This document shows positions 43,086-55,184 of a stretch of DNA of 64,000 bases, one piece after another. The stretch is taken from positions 1,240,001 to 1,304,000 of the forward strand of contig NC_070567.1 of NCBI RefSeq assembly GCF_026914185.1. The letters run 5' to 3'. This DNA is from Puccinia triticina (Eukaryota; Basidiomycota; Pucciniomycetes; Pucciniales; Pucciniaceae). Both the position numbers and the translations under genes were made by a program. Under the pieces are notes generated by a model. The model did no database searches. It saw only the letters and a program-made list of their open reading frames with translations, and was not told the origin of the DNA. Position 1 is the first letter of the stretch; every line of letters begins with the position of its first letter.

Positions 43086-45755
43086 TTGTGAATTTAATAA
43101 ACTTGGATATGCAAGATTTTTTGTTTTGACCCAGTTGGCGACGTCCCAACTGAATTGATTTTCATTCGAAGTTCATTCAAAGCACCTTCAAACAATCTTT
43201 GAAGTTTTGCGTCCGTGGTGTAGATTAGACTGTCAGCTTTCCATATTATTTTCTTATCCTCTTGTGTGCGCACTCTCTGCTGGGGATATTGATGTACCTT
43301 TTTACCTGTCACGAAGGGTTGAGAAGTTTCTTATTCAATATATTTTTTATTCAATATTATTCTCAACCACAAGTTGATGCCATGTACATAGTCTTTATAA
43401 ACATATCCTAGTCCTGAGCAATCAGCTCATTGGTTCATCTCACTCTTTTTGCGCGCCACTCTTGAGCCACATCCCTCACTGCCCACCTTCCTCGAGCCTC
43501 TTGGCCTCTCTCGTTATGCCCGCAGCAGTCATTGGTTCCTGAGTCAAAATCCCAACAGTTGGAAATATTTAAATTCAACACATTAATAAATACACTTAAG
43601 TTTGAGGGTAAGGAGCTTGACCGCATTCCAAGAGGGGTGGCCACAAGCTTTCTTCAAGCTAGTACTCAAGCACAACTTCAATGCCAAACTTTCCACACCT
43701 GAGATTATTTTGCAGTTTTTCAACACCAAAGACCACATCCATGCTTTTATTCGCAACATACCACATTCCCTTTTCTTCTTCATCTTCAGGGATTATTGCA
43801 CTTCAAGGAAAAGTCATGCAACTGATGCCAGTTGACATGTGAGGTAGTCCAGCATTATGGCCAATATTGTGGCACCACCCAATCAAATGACAATTTTTAT
43901 TTGCACAGTTGCTGTGCAACATGCACAGTGACTTTGCAGAGAAGCTTGAGTTAAACAAATTCATGCATGTCAACTGTTGGCAGTTGCTTGACTTTTTCTT
44001 GTAGTGTTGCAGGAGAGCTCAACTGCCAAAATATTATGTTCCCCAAGGTATCTATGCATCTGACATAGCAATTGAGATGATTTTGTCAAACAGATCTGGA
44101 ACAATATTATTATTGACAGAAATTTTTACAAAGATATAATTGAACTTGATTTTTTTGGGGGGGGGGATCAAAATGAAGGGATATGGGCTGAAATGAGCTG
44201 GAAAGAATTCTAAACAAGTCCAGATGAGCTATTTCAAGGGGGGACCAAGTGTTAACATGAGGCTTGAATCAGGGTCTGGAAGGAGATAAGAAGTGCCAAA
44301 AAGGGTACAGACCAAATTTTAGTGATGGTGATGTAGCATAAGGCAAATCTGGGGCATATTTGTGGAGAGGCTGGGGGAGGAGCTGGAATAAATTTGAAAT
44401 ACCTCCCAGTCCAACAAACTTTCTGCTCCCACATACAATTTGAAATAATACACAAGCGGCTCCCTGTGGGAGCGGTGGCAAAGAGCCTCCCACTAGGGGG
44501 GTCTTTCTTTAAAGTTATATGTGGAATCAATCCTGGGATCTGAGTGATGCTAGACATTTTGAGTGACCTTTCAATGGGAACCTGTCACCTATTGTAACTC
44601 AAGATTATGGGGGTAGGTATATTTTTATCTTTCATTATTACCAGGATTGGGCATGGAGTTTTATTATTTACATGTCAGGTGCCTGGTATGCTGCAATCAC
44701 ATTTCACATTTCTTGTGTTTAGGCTGAGCACTGCACCAACCCAATATGGCAAGGTTTTTTTTTTGCACTACATATGTTCCCTAACTTATCATAGTCCCTC
44801 CCTCCATTTGGGGGAGTTCTGATGGGAACAGGGGAGTTTTGGTGGCAATAGTGTTTGGCTGGTGAAAAAGAGGGAGGGACTTGGTGCAATGTCACCATTT
44901 GGGTGGGAGAGCAGTGAGCACCCACCAAAAAGTGATGGAAATTCACTCTTTGAGTTTTCCAACCTGCAGCTTCAATACTGTCCCTCTAATTTCAATTACC
45001 AGAGCTACCCTTGTATACCATGGGCTCAAGTCTCATGTTTCTTTGCAATGCTTGTCATGTTACCAGGATCAAGATTTATTTTCTTTGGTTTTCAGGCTGA
45101 ATAAGAGAAGATTCCAAATATAGCAAAATTCAAAGTTCTTCAAAATGTTCATGTTCAATGTTGTAGAATGGGATTTTCCAATTAATGGGAAAGCAAGCAA
45201 ATTCAGATGTAAACAATTTTTTGTGCAGTTTCTTTGTTGATTTCTCCTTCTGTGGGCACTTGGTGAATGCACCTGAATTTGACTTGCCTCTTGAATAAAT
45301 TAATTAAAGTGGTCCAAGTGATGGGTCATACTATTTTTCAATACTTTTTTTCAACTGAAAGTTTTGCGAGGCATGTCTTGCCAATACCAGGAGTCTTTTT
45401 TGCCTGGTAAAAATTTTGACAAACACCATTGCTTGTTTTTGTCTTGAGAGCCAGGCCCAGCTTTTATTTTTGGTATATTGAATCTTGGCAGAAGGTGTTA
45501 AATTTTCAATGTTGGATTTGGAGAAGATCTTGACTTCTTCAATGGGGTTTTTCGAAGGCATCTTCAGGAGTGATCCAGGGATCTGGAATTCAATTTTTGT
45601 GAATTTCATCAGAAATCACTAGAAACCTGACGGATACCCAGTATTGGAGCCAGATATGCCGGCTTCAGATCTTGAGAGCCGTATCCGAACCCCGAGGCCC
45701 AGGTAGCAACCTTTTGGCGACATATTTACGCACAGGTATGAGGTACGCACGTACA
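43086..45755. other. no recognisable gene; coding-like fragments
   Basis: A minus-strand fragment at 43094-43312 and its near-copy at 53060-53100 (both containing CACAAGAGGATAAGAAA and ATGGAAAGCTGACA) belong to a repeat. 43600-44140 (+) and 45331-45609 (-) look partly coding-like in shifting frames but show no known domain. Confidence 0.35.
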
Positions 45756-45758
45756 TTA

Positions 45759-45933
45759 GGGGGTTTCACAATAAGGAAACCCGGGAAGGAGTTCAAGTGC
45801 TCGCAAGTATTGTTATGAGGTTGCTTGGGGCAATTTCTTGCTGGACTGCACACCAGATTATAAGTAAGCATGTCATCTGCAAGTAACAAGATTTAGTTCC
45901 AAGGGAAGCGGGAATCCTTATGGTGAAACCCCC
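45759..45933. mobile_element. Tc1/mariner-type MITE, copy 3
   Basis: 175 bp with ends GGGGGTTTCACAATAAGGA and its inverse, flanked by TA (45757-45758, 45934-45935). Lies about 540 bp upstream of the secreted-protein gene at 46470. Confidence 0.8.
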
Positions 45934-46469
45934 TATTGGCAACATAAAGGCTGACCTTTGTGTTGGCCCTTGGACTCCAGCTTCCGTTCACTGACACGTG
46001 TTGTGAAGGTGCTGAAACGCAAGTTGAAGTTTTCCTTGCTAGATTTTCCTCCAAATCTGAATTGTAGGCAAGAAAATCAAACACTACTGCTCATCGCAGG
46101 TAGTCGCCACGGCCGTTCGAGGGCCTGGAATGGGAAAATTAATCAACTGAAGTGACCAATTGGCCTAGAACCTGCCGTGCGACCGAAGTCGACTTTCGAG
46201 TGGTTGTTGAAACCCCCAACATCAACATCAAGTAAGCACGTCAAGACCGTCCGTCGGCTCTTGACCGCCGCAAAAGCTTTCCTTTCACCGATTCCGCAAC
46301 AACCCATGGCAACATACCCCGGTTTCCATTGTACTAAGGAGACTCCCGAGTCCGGGCCCTTACGGATTTTGTAGTTGTATGCAATTGTTATCGGATGGCA
46401 CCACGACGGTCTTATCTCTCAACATCTCACCAGCGCCAAAATCAAAAATAAATCTCAGAAACAGCAAAA

Positions 46470-47360
46470 ATGATCATTGCTTATAAACTCATTTTCATTC
46501 TGATTAGCTTCCTAGCTCAGATGTCTTTATACAGCGCCCAGTCTTGGAAATGCGGGGACGGTATATTATACTCAGTGACTCCGACCCGCAACCTTTGTGA
46601 ACAGTATGCTGCTTCTTTTTAAATTTTCTCCTTCCTGTGACTTGATTTCAAGCAATCATCACCATATTTTCTCAATCTTGGGGGTTTGGGCTTACATAGT
46701 CTTGATCTGAAACAGAGCTTACAAGAGTATTAATTATACTCTAGGCGGAATCACTGGAGGCGAAACAAAGATTTATGCAAATGCTGGAAACTGCCTTGTG
46801 AGTCCATGAGTTTTGTTGTGATTTGTTTCTTTTTCCAATCTATAAAAACAATTAGGTATTGATCATCAAATCAACAACTGTAATAATGTTTTTTCTTTTC
46901 TATCAGGTTATTGTGAAATCCACTAACCCAGGGTGAGTCAAGCGTCCTCTTCCAAGTAATAATTGAAGCCCTCAAAACTAGTCATCAGGCATTTGTTGAC
47001 AGAGCTTCAAATTTCCTCACTTACCAGCCCTGCCATGCAGACAGACATAGAAGAAGCCTTCCGTGAAATGTTTAACCAATGTCCAGTAGCCCAATATTCT
47101 GTATGAACTCATATCACTTGATGTGGATAATTTTCTTGCCCAAGTATCTGACCAGATTGGGGATTGAATTTCATTTCTTGTAGGGTGCATTGAATGTGAA
47201 GTCATTCTTCACTGTTGAAGCTTATGGGCTTACACCTGATGAAACTCCGATTAACAGTGGGACACAATTTGGAATTCCATTCTGTAAGAACAGTTTTACG
47301 CGTTCAGCAAAAAATGCAATTCAACCAGCAGATTGTATAAGGTTTGTGTATTTGGAATAG
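46470..47360 (+). CDS. Small secreted cysteine-rich protein, five exons (effector candidate)
   Basis: Function unknown. Exons 46470-46603, 46716-46797, 46907-46932, 47028-47100 and 47184-47360, with all junctions GT-AG and in phase; exon 3 is only 26 nt. The 492-nt coding sequence gives 163 residues. The N-terminus has a signal peptide (hydrophobic core KLIFILISFLA, cleavage around residue 24). The mature part has six cysteines (28, 43, 71, 99, 139, 156), an NYT glycosylation site (51) and Gly-rich segments. Size, signal peptide and even cysteine number are typical of rust candidate effectors, but no named family is recognised. An alternative last intron (donor GTTTGT at 47341, acceptor before TGCAATCAAG near 47419) would change the last few residues. 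No ORF longer than an exon exists, so simple ORF scans miss this gene. Confidence 0.75.
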
Positions 47361-48206
47361 AACATGAATAAACCTGTTGTTGTTTTGGATCTGACCAATC
47401 TTTTTTTAATGATTAGTGCAATCAAGTCTTTGAAACTAGGTAACTCAAGATTATTTGAAAAGGAGTGAATCTTTTGCAACAGTTGGGTTCTGTTTGGACA
47501 CATCATAACTGTAGGTGTTATATTACACAAATCACTGTATAAAAAACCAACTGTTTGAAATTTGGTACCCAATTTCACTTTCAGGCAAGATGAACAGCAC
47601 CTCAATATTTTTGTAAGATTTTAATAATTTGAGCATCTTCTACACCATAAATAAATATTACACTTGATATTGATCAAGGGTGTAAGATTGCTATGATGGC
47701 ACTGAAGATAGCCAAATTCTTTGAATCTAATAGGAAAATTGTGGATATCAGTTGATCAACTTGCCTTAAGAAATATTTAGCTACCACATTTTGAATATTT
47801 TGCTTTTATTTGGTGACTAGAGACCAAGGCGGCTTTGCCGCTGCAGGGTAACAATCCATCCTCCTGTTCTGCCAAACAGCTACCCAAGCCACCTCATCAG
47901 CACTCCATAGCTGGGTCACCACTCACTGACTCCAATAGGTGGGTCATGACTCAGTGATATCCCTTCCCCCCACTTGCCTGTTCCAGCACAATATCAACCG
48001 CAAGTCTTCCTGCACCAGGGCAGCCAAGGACTGGGTGTGTCAAAATCCAGGAGACTTGAATGCAATCATGTAAATGATGGTACTTGAGATTTTCAAACTT
48101 GGCCCTACAGCAATAGAGGAAACAAGAAAACATTTCACCTCTAAAACTTGGCATGCTTTATCTCACTTGTTATTAAATCCTTCTTAATGTCTATCATCTC
48201 ATGTAA
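47361..48206. other. non-coding stretch
   Basis: 3' flank of the secreted-protein gene, then AT-rich sequence. Nothing else supported. Confidence 0.4.
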
Positions 48207-48208
48207 TA

Positions 48209-48407
48209 GGGGGGTTCACAATTGAAATTTACAAAAGTTTGGAGCTAAATTTAAGGCCCTTCTGAACAAAATTTTAAAAATTTGGTAAAATGCACAGCAG
48301 CATGTTATACTGGTCAATCAGTCCAATTGATCAATTTTTTAAAAAAATGTTTGTAAACACCTTAAAATGTGTCCTAAAATTTTGTGAATTTCAATTGTGA
48401 ACCCCCC
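48209..48407. mobile_element. Tc1/mariner-type MITE, copy 4
   Basis: 199 bp with near-perfect ends GGGGGGTTCACAATTGAAAT and the inverse, flanked by TA (48207-48208, 48408-48409). The best preserved copy. Confidence 0.85.
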
Positions 48408-48781
48408 TAATATGAGTCACATCAAAACACTCCTCATTATATTCCAAAGTAGTAAGATAACAAATTACCCACAGATTGAATTTCAGAGATCAGTGTAGCT
48501 CATACTAAATTAAAATCAGCTTTTGGGCACACCCAACATTGACCTCACCCACAATTTTGTTCCATTCTCTGAGTTATTGGATCTTGACAATAAATGTGCT
48601 GCCTAATTATCTCTAATGGTACAATATTTGAAAGTTATTTAAATTTGAAATTGCAGATCTTTCCACACAATACCCAAGGCAAAATTGTAAAAAGCCACAC
48701 AGAAATTTATCTATTTATTGTCAGATGAGGCAGCATGATCGTCCTTCCTTTGAACGGTCCTGTCATGAGTTGTCCCTGAAT

Positions 48782-50139
48782 TTAAACATGAGAAAGGTCT
48801 AAGATGAGCATTTGGGTTCCATTGCATATGCCGCCGTTAATGTTCATATTCCTGGTAACCACCACCGGCATTCCCCGCTTCAACATTATTGAATGATCAG
48901 GGAAACCGGTGATTGAAATTTTGTTGAGGCACTCTTCGGGGAGGCTATCACAACCGTTGGGATTGGGAGTGTCAATGAACTTGAGCTCAATCAATTCACC
49001 AGGGAGACTATCCATGATATCTTGATTAATTTTTTTAACGTTGCTGAGGTATTCAATAACGTCGGCACCGCTTCGGGTCGCGAGGGTATTGAGTTCGTTA
49101 TAAACAAAGTCCGTGAGGCGAGTACACATCGCCGCTGTGCTCGCAAAAGACTCCACAGCCATGCCATCAAGGGGGATGATGCCGAAATCAGTTGTTTGGT
49201 CCTTACCTTCGTCAAGGCGGAGGAGAGCAGTAGCAAATACTTGATTTGGATGATTCTTCGCGCCCCGTAGGGCGGCTGCCAGCCTCATGTTCTCATGGAG
49301 TTTAAATTGGGTGACGGTTTCCCATACCCCGGACGATTTGATGGTGGCGGAATAGGACGGCGGGAACTCATTGTACTTGACTACAGGGAGAGTTTGGCGA
49401 AAATCACCGGAGAATATAACGGTTTTGCCGCCGAAAGGCAGAGGGGAGGATGTGAGACGCTGGAGGGTCCGGTCAACGGCGTCGATGCAGTTCATGTGGA
49501 TAGTTACCACCTCGTCCCAAATGATGAGCTGCGCTGATATCAACTTTCGTGCGAATGCGGAATCGGTTTCAATAGGACACTCGACGTCCTTCATAGTGTC
49601 TAATGGGATTTTGAAAGCCGAGTGTGCTGTTTGGCCGAAATGGAGGAGAAGAGCTGCAACACCCGATGACGCTGTGACAATATGTTGAGACCGCTTGGGT
49701 CAGCGAAATCAATTATGGAGTTGAGAACAAAAGTCTTGCCAGTTCCTCCGGGCCCATCTAGGTAGAACATAGCTGGTCTTTTTGACACTGTTAAAAAATA
49801 TCAGTTGTGCAGTGTTGAGGCTGCTTTGTTGACGCGGAGGCAAGAATAAACAACGGCTAGGTCTTCATTCCCTAGGCGTTCATGTTCCAATTGTGCAAGG
49901 GATTGCTTGTTGGCACGGCTGATACTGATGCCGCATGCTTCTAAGTTGCTTCCCATTTTGTTGAGAAGCTCTTCAAGGCGAAAAAGAGCGAGGACCTGTC
50001 GTTCCTCAGGCCTGAGAGTTCGGGAGTTGCGATCCTGCATGTCGAGCCTCGGCAAATCATCAGTGAAAGACTCAAAATGACGCTCGAATAGTGCCTTCGG
50101 GTCGGAAGGTGGCAAATTGATAAAAATCATTGCGTACAT
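48782..50139 (-). pseudogene. Helitron-type PIF1-like helicase relic
   Basis: Three minus-strand blocks. 50139-49801 matches the segment preceding the helicase in Helitron Rep/Hel proteins (INLPPSDPKALFERHFESF). 49788-49690 has Walker A, LDGPGGTGKTF. 49690-48782 has Walker B (LIIWDEV), motif III (IFSGDFRQTLPV) and the C-terminal MLKRGMPVVVTRNMN, INGGICNGTQM. One base shift near 49690 separates blocks 2 and 3 (the correct frame continues through VTASSGVAALLL). Sequence is missing between blocks 1 and 2, near 49790. The Rep nuclease is absent: similarity stops near 50150 at unrelated GC-rich DNA. PIF1 helicases unwind DNA 5'-3'; Helitrons use a fused form for rolling-circle transposition. A cellular PIF1 is less likely, given block 1. 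Confidence 0.8.
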
Positions 50140-50149
50140 TTCGGCTAGC

Positions 50150-50890
50150 TGATATCCTGTTTGCGCGGCGGAGGCTTCCGTAAGAGTTTGATCATAGAGA
50201 TAGTCGTCCAGCGCTGTTGGGTGGGGTGGTGGTAGTGAATGGTCTGATGTAGGCGAGTGGAGGGCAGACGTCTAAGGTTGAAGTGGTCAAAACTGGTGTG
50301 TATTGTGCCCTGGTGAAGAAGACGAGGTGGCATTTGCAACTGGGACCGTGCGCCACGGTCATGTGATGTGGCGCAGGGGTTGAATGGATGGTTGGTTGGA
50401 AGTGGGACGACAATCTGGGCAGATGGCGGGCAAGAACGTGCAGGCAGGGATTGGTGTGGACCGTGAGTTGGGCTGAGCGTTGCAGTTCAACGTGGCGACG
50501 GTGGGGCGGAGACTGTTGGCGTGGTGATGGATTGAGGAACGCGCAACGAGTGGCTAATGCGGCGTTGTGATGAAGGCGTGTCGAGTTGATGGCCAAAAGG
50601 TATATAAGGGGGGGGGTGTGGAGTTGAAGGAACCCCAGGGGATTCAGTTTCGTTCCGCCCCCTCCCTGGGAGCCACCTAATTACTTGATTAGGGCCTCCC
50701 TGGCTAGTTTAACAACCGGCCCTCTTTTGCTTGTTGCTCCGGCACAGCTGGAGGGTCATCCATAGGGCCTTCGGGTCTTCGGGGATTTTTCAACGTCTGT
50801 AGTTTTGTGTAATTGTAGTAGATTTGATTTTCTTTTTTGAAAATTGTAAACGCCAAAACTTAGATCTCAATGTCCAGAATTCTGTGGATT
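50150..50890 (+). repeat. LTR-like promoter/terminator relic, copy 2
   Basis: Contains TATATAAGG (50599) followed by GTTCCGCCCCCTCCCTGGGAG, TTGATTAGG, CTTTTGCTTGTTG, CTGGAGG and CCAAAACTTAGATCT, in the same order as 42865-43085. Upstream 50150-50596 is GC-richer with long opposite-strand ORFs of no known family. It adjoins the truncated Helitron helicase. Confidence 0.5.
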
Positions 50891-52831
50891 TAAATTAGTT
50901 GGATTTGTGATATATAAAAGCAACATTGCACCCAAACAATTATTATTATTGAATGACTCAAACTGTTACTTATACCAAGTTGAATCTTTTAATTTAAACA
51001 GATTGATGTTCAAGCAGTCAACGATTTGTCCATTACCATGTCAGTATCTAATCAAATTTCTCTGTGTAATTAGCAGAAGTTTGAATTTGATTATAACTGA
51101 ATTTTATCTATTATTTTGTTTTGTTTGGTGGAGCAGAGATGAACCAACGTTAACCACAATGGTGACATCAATCACAAAGCAATGCAACACAGATGTGAGT
51201 AGAATTTGATCTGATCTGCATGGTAATTATGAATTGAAAACCAGTGATTGTGACAGGATGGTCGGGTGGTAAATTCAGGTGGTAGCTATGGTTTGAATGC
51301 AAAGATATTCATAAAAGCCAGTTTCTATCCAGACTCTAATCCACAGTAAAATGTATAACACCTCCTCTGTGAAATAAGTGTTTTTCTCTGCCTATTTGCC
51401 TACACTATATAAATTTTACCATTAGCCACAAAAAATTCTTTTACTTTTCAGAGAAAAAGACATAAAGTTTGATTTTGTCACCTGTATTTCATCTGCTACA
51501 TATATTTCTTTCTCCTTTTACTTGTATATTACATCTTATATATACAGTTTACCTGAGACAGTGGGATGTTTAGGGAATCTTTCTTCATCCTTCCACAAAC
51601 TTGACTACTCACCCTTTCCTTGTGCCCGCTGATCTCAGGTATTTTTTTCAGTTCTCCTTTCTCTTTTATGTTGTTGTCCTTTTTCTTTCTCACATGAAAT
51701 GATAGTTATCTTTCCACAAACCTTTATGCTTACCCTTGCCTTGTGACTTTTAATCTCAGCACTTGTATAGCTCATCAATAAATATTCACAATCTCTCATC
51801 CAAGTCTATTAAAACCAGATTTCTGTGAAAAGAAAGAAAATTCAAGGGTTCCCCCTACAATAGAAAAAATCTACAGAAAAATGACAGGGTTTTATCCACA
51901 AGAAAATCAATTACAAAGAAATTAAAAGGGTAACCCCCCCTATGTAAATACACAAATGACAATTAATGTGACAGGCTAAATTACATTGAAGATTGACAAT
52001 AAAATCTGAACCAGTAACCTAGCCCAACACAAGCCAAAGCTGCTGCACCCAGGCCCATACTGCTGTCCAACTCACAGGATGGGTCAAACAGAATGTAAGG
52101 AAGGCCCCCAGTAGCACGGTAGCAATCTGCTTAGTGGGGGGGGCAGCTCTTTAACATCCCAGGGTGTGCAAATGCATATTACCCGGGAGGAATTTTTGGC
52201 ACTCTCCAGAGAGTGCTAGACGGTAATTTCTTTCTGGAAGCCTGCCAGATATGACCTATTGCCTCATGTGAAGTCAACTGTGGACCAGATGGATGTTTAT
52301 ACTCAACTCATACTGATCTGTTCTGTATTGAATCTTGTGGGATCTGGTGAGTTCACCTCAACTCATGGGTTTCTTGAATCAATGGCCAATAAACACAGGT
52401 ATTCTCCACTACAAGATGTGTATTGGACATTAAGTGGACAGACCCTAAACTTGATGCCTGGGGTGTATTTCCATTGATTGGAGACAACCTCCACTCAATG
52501 ACTGGTTTGGATGGCCATTACATCCTCCACCCAATGCTTGGCTTGTATCACCAGGTGAGTAGAGAGTGCCATGCTTTAACTTCCCTCCAGAACCCTGGTG
52601 TGTATCAAGCATCTAAGCATGTGTGACACACATGCAACTTAGCCTTTTGTTGAATTTCTAGCTTCTGAGAGCCAATGACCAACAAGAGATGACCAATGAA
52701 GGAGCTGGAGGATGGGGCAGCAAGGGTGGCAATCTCAGTGGATGTGGTTTCAAGGTGGCAGTGGATAAAAAGAAGATATAACCAATGAAGATTGATTTCT
52801 TGTACTGGGCTACCAATAAGTAGACTATACA
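50891..52831. other. no recognisable gene
   Basis: AT-rich, with short ORFs only. 52190-52240 (GGCACTCTCCAGAGAGTGC...GGTAATTTC) resembles the 38-bp repeat end at 25180-25200. 52640-52830 weakly matches the solo LTR at 15440. Confidence 0.4.
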
Positions 52832-52833
52832 TA

Positions 52834-52949
52834 CAGTGGGTAGCTGACAATTGTATCCACCACACCTTTTTGGACTTTAGAATCTCCCCCCACTAACTTC
52901 AAGTCATTCCCTTCAGTGTGGTGTGGTGTATACAATTGTCTACCCACTG
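52834..52949. mobile_element. Tc1/mariner-type MITE, second family
   Basis: 116 bp with inverted ends CAGTGGGTAG...ACAATTGTAT, flanked by TA (52832-52833, 52950-52951). CAGT ends plus TA target sites are classic for Tc1/mariner. Distinct from the GGGGGGTTCACA family. Confidence 0.85.
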
Positions 52950-52951
52950 TA

Positions 52952-54724
52952 CAAGCATCAACCTATGGTTGAGCATTAAATTGAACAAAATGATAAGGAA
53001 TATGAAAATTCTCAAACTCATTGTGACATGTCAAAAGGTACATTGATTTCATCATTGGAGGGTGTGCACACAAGAGGATAAGAAATAAGATGGAAAGCTG
53101 ACAAACTTTTCTAATCAGGGATCAAGGTCTACAAGATAGTAAGAAGTCATACATGACCATAATCAGAGACAGACCATAGTGAATGGGGCCTCATCAGTGT
53201 TTGATATCTTTGATCTGAAAACTAGCCCATAAAGGAGGATAAAAGGGGCAGAATGGTGAGGGGAGGAAGTGAAGGGATTTTTGGGATGAGTGGAAAGAAA
53301 GCATTCCAACAACTTGTGCCAGCAAAAATATTTATGTACAAATCAGGCTGATCTCATGTTCATCCTAACCTGATACCTGACCCAATGAACAGCTGTAAGG
53401 GAATACCCTTCACTGGACAACAGCCAGAGTAGAGGCAACCAACAAGCGTTTATGGGGCTCTCCGCTGCACATGTGACCAAAGAGCGGCAGTTCAAGATCA
53501 CTCACTTTAATGGCCTAAAGTATTATCTTGATTTAGGACTTATAATTAGAGCATCTAGAGCTCTCTAAATGCCAACAGGAGTCCTCTATTGTCACTCTGA
53601 TGTACACAGAGCTGTTGTGTAAATGCTTGCATTTTTTTGCAACATTTTTTTTTTCACCCCTGAACGTTTCTTCCCTTACCCCCAACCAGGGCAGGTTATG
53701 CTGCCGCACTCCATCACCCCGCTGTCTAGTACCGTTGAATTGGGACTCATCAATTTCACCTTGCTTATGTCTGATGAGACTACATACTCTGATCTTTTGC
53801 TGTGGTGATTGGTTTGTCTGTTTTTATTTTTTTCCCCTTCCAATCGTTGATTTGATTCTGTTGCTACTCTCCGGACCCTGTGGATGCCCACCTTGCAGCC
53901 GCTTCCTCCTTGGCCCTGTTGAGCAACAAAAAGTCGCGGCTACGTTGAGCCCCTCGACAAAACAATCAGACAGGGTTCTTGTGGATTTTGGCAGTTCTCA
54001 CTGTATACAAGTTGCAGGTTTAACCCAAATCCTGCAAGCTTGAAGTGTTTGGTGTTGTGTAATGCTGTTACTTGCATTTATAAAATTGGAGTGTGCTCTC
54101 AAAACACAGCCTCAAACAACCAGTCTTGTGTTGTTCTAATTCGAGCTTGCGGGAGTGGGCGCACAGATCCACACAGGCTTTGCTGAAACCGCGAGCCGAG
54201 GTGAGCTCCGCGTCCCACCGAGATCACCCTGTCCTCAACGAGGCAGCATTCGCAGAAGTGCGAGTGGCGAAGGATTGCTTGATGGGCGTCGGCCATGATG
54301 AGCACATGACGACTCCGCTCCGTGCAGCCGGGTTTTTCCGCCAGCCGGAGGTCCAGACTGCTGATGTACATAAATATTTTGGATGACGACACCACATGCT
54401 GAGTGCCGGCCGGGCATGAGACTCGCACGCCTGGCAGTTTGTGATGTCCCTCGTGGAAGCAGCCTTCTCCTGGGAGGTGGACAAGGGCTGGAGATGGGTG
54501 GCTTGTGGTTGTGTGGGCGCGGGGTGGGTGTGACAGGGGCTGTGACAGTGCTGGGTGGGCCCAGCCGAGCTCGGGCTGTCGGCGTGGTCAACAGCAGCTT
54601 CCTCCACGAGCCAGCTGCCCAGAGCAGCATCCTCCTTGCTAGGCCTTCGTTGGCTTTGGTTCAGCTCCAGCGACCCGATTCTCCTTCTCTTTTCTTCTCC
54701 GAACGAATCCACCCAGCCCAGCCC
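52952..54724. other. upstream region of the cyclin gene
   Basis: No independent gene supported. 54076-54085 reads TTTATAAAAT, a possible TATA box. From about 54100 the DNA becomes GC-rich, consistent with promoter and 5' leader of the gene starting at 55185. Opposite-strand ORFs at 54099-54763 are likely composition artefacts. Confidence 0.45.
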
Positions 54725-54792
54725 GTAAGTCGCCCCCCCCCCCCCCCCCCCACTCGCACACACATTGGCCCCGCTGACCGCTCTCTGTGCAG
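54725..54792 (+). other. Probable 5'UTR intron of the cyclin gene
   Basis: 68 bp, GTAAGT...CTGTGCAG, with a run of about 20 C just inside the donor. Inferred; needs transcript evidence. Confidence 0.5.
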
Positions 54793-55184
54793 TCGAAGCT
54801 GGCCTGCCCCTGCCGCCGCTTCTTCTCCCGCGGCCGCCTTCCTAATTTCAACAGCACCCGGTCGGCTTCCTAATATTCGAAGACCACCCATCAGCCGTGC
54901 TCTCTCTCTCTTGCCAGGCACACCGTCGAGCCAGCTGCAACCCTCGCAGCATCCCACAGGAGTCTCTTCCCCCCTTTCCCCTTTTTTTTTTCCTCCTCAG
55001 TATTTTTTTTTATAAAGAAAAGAACGAAGTCAGAACGAATAAGCATCAAGCACCGAACAATCAGCCAGTGCTCCATCAGCCTCGCACGCTTTCATCGAGC
55101 AGCCAGCTCCTCGAGTCGCAGGCTCAGTGCCTGCCCTCGTCTTGGTTTGCTCTTTGATCGACCCCAAGCCCCTTCCAAGCGGAC

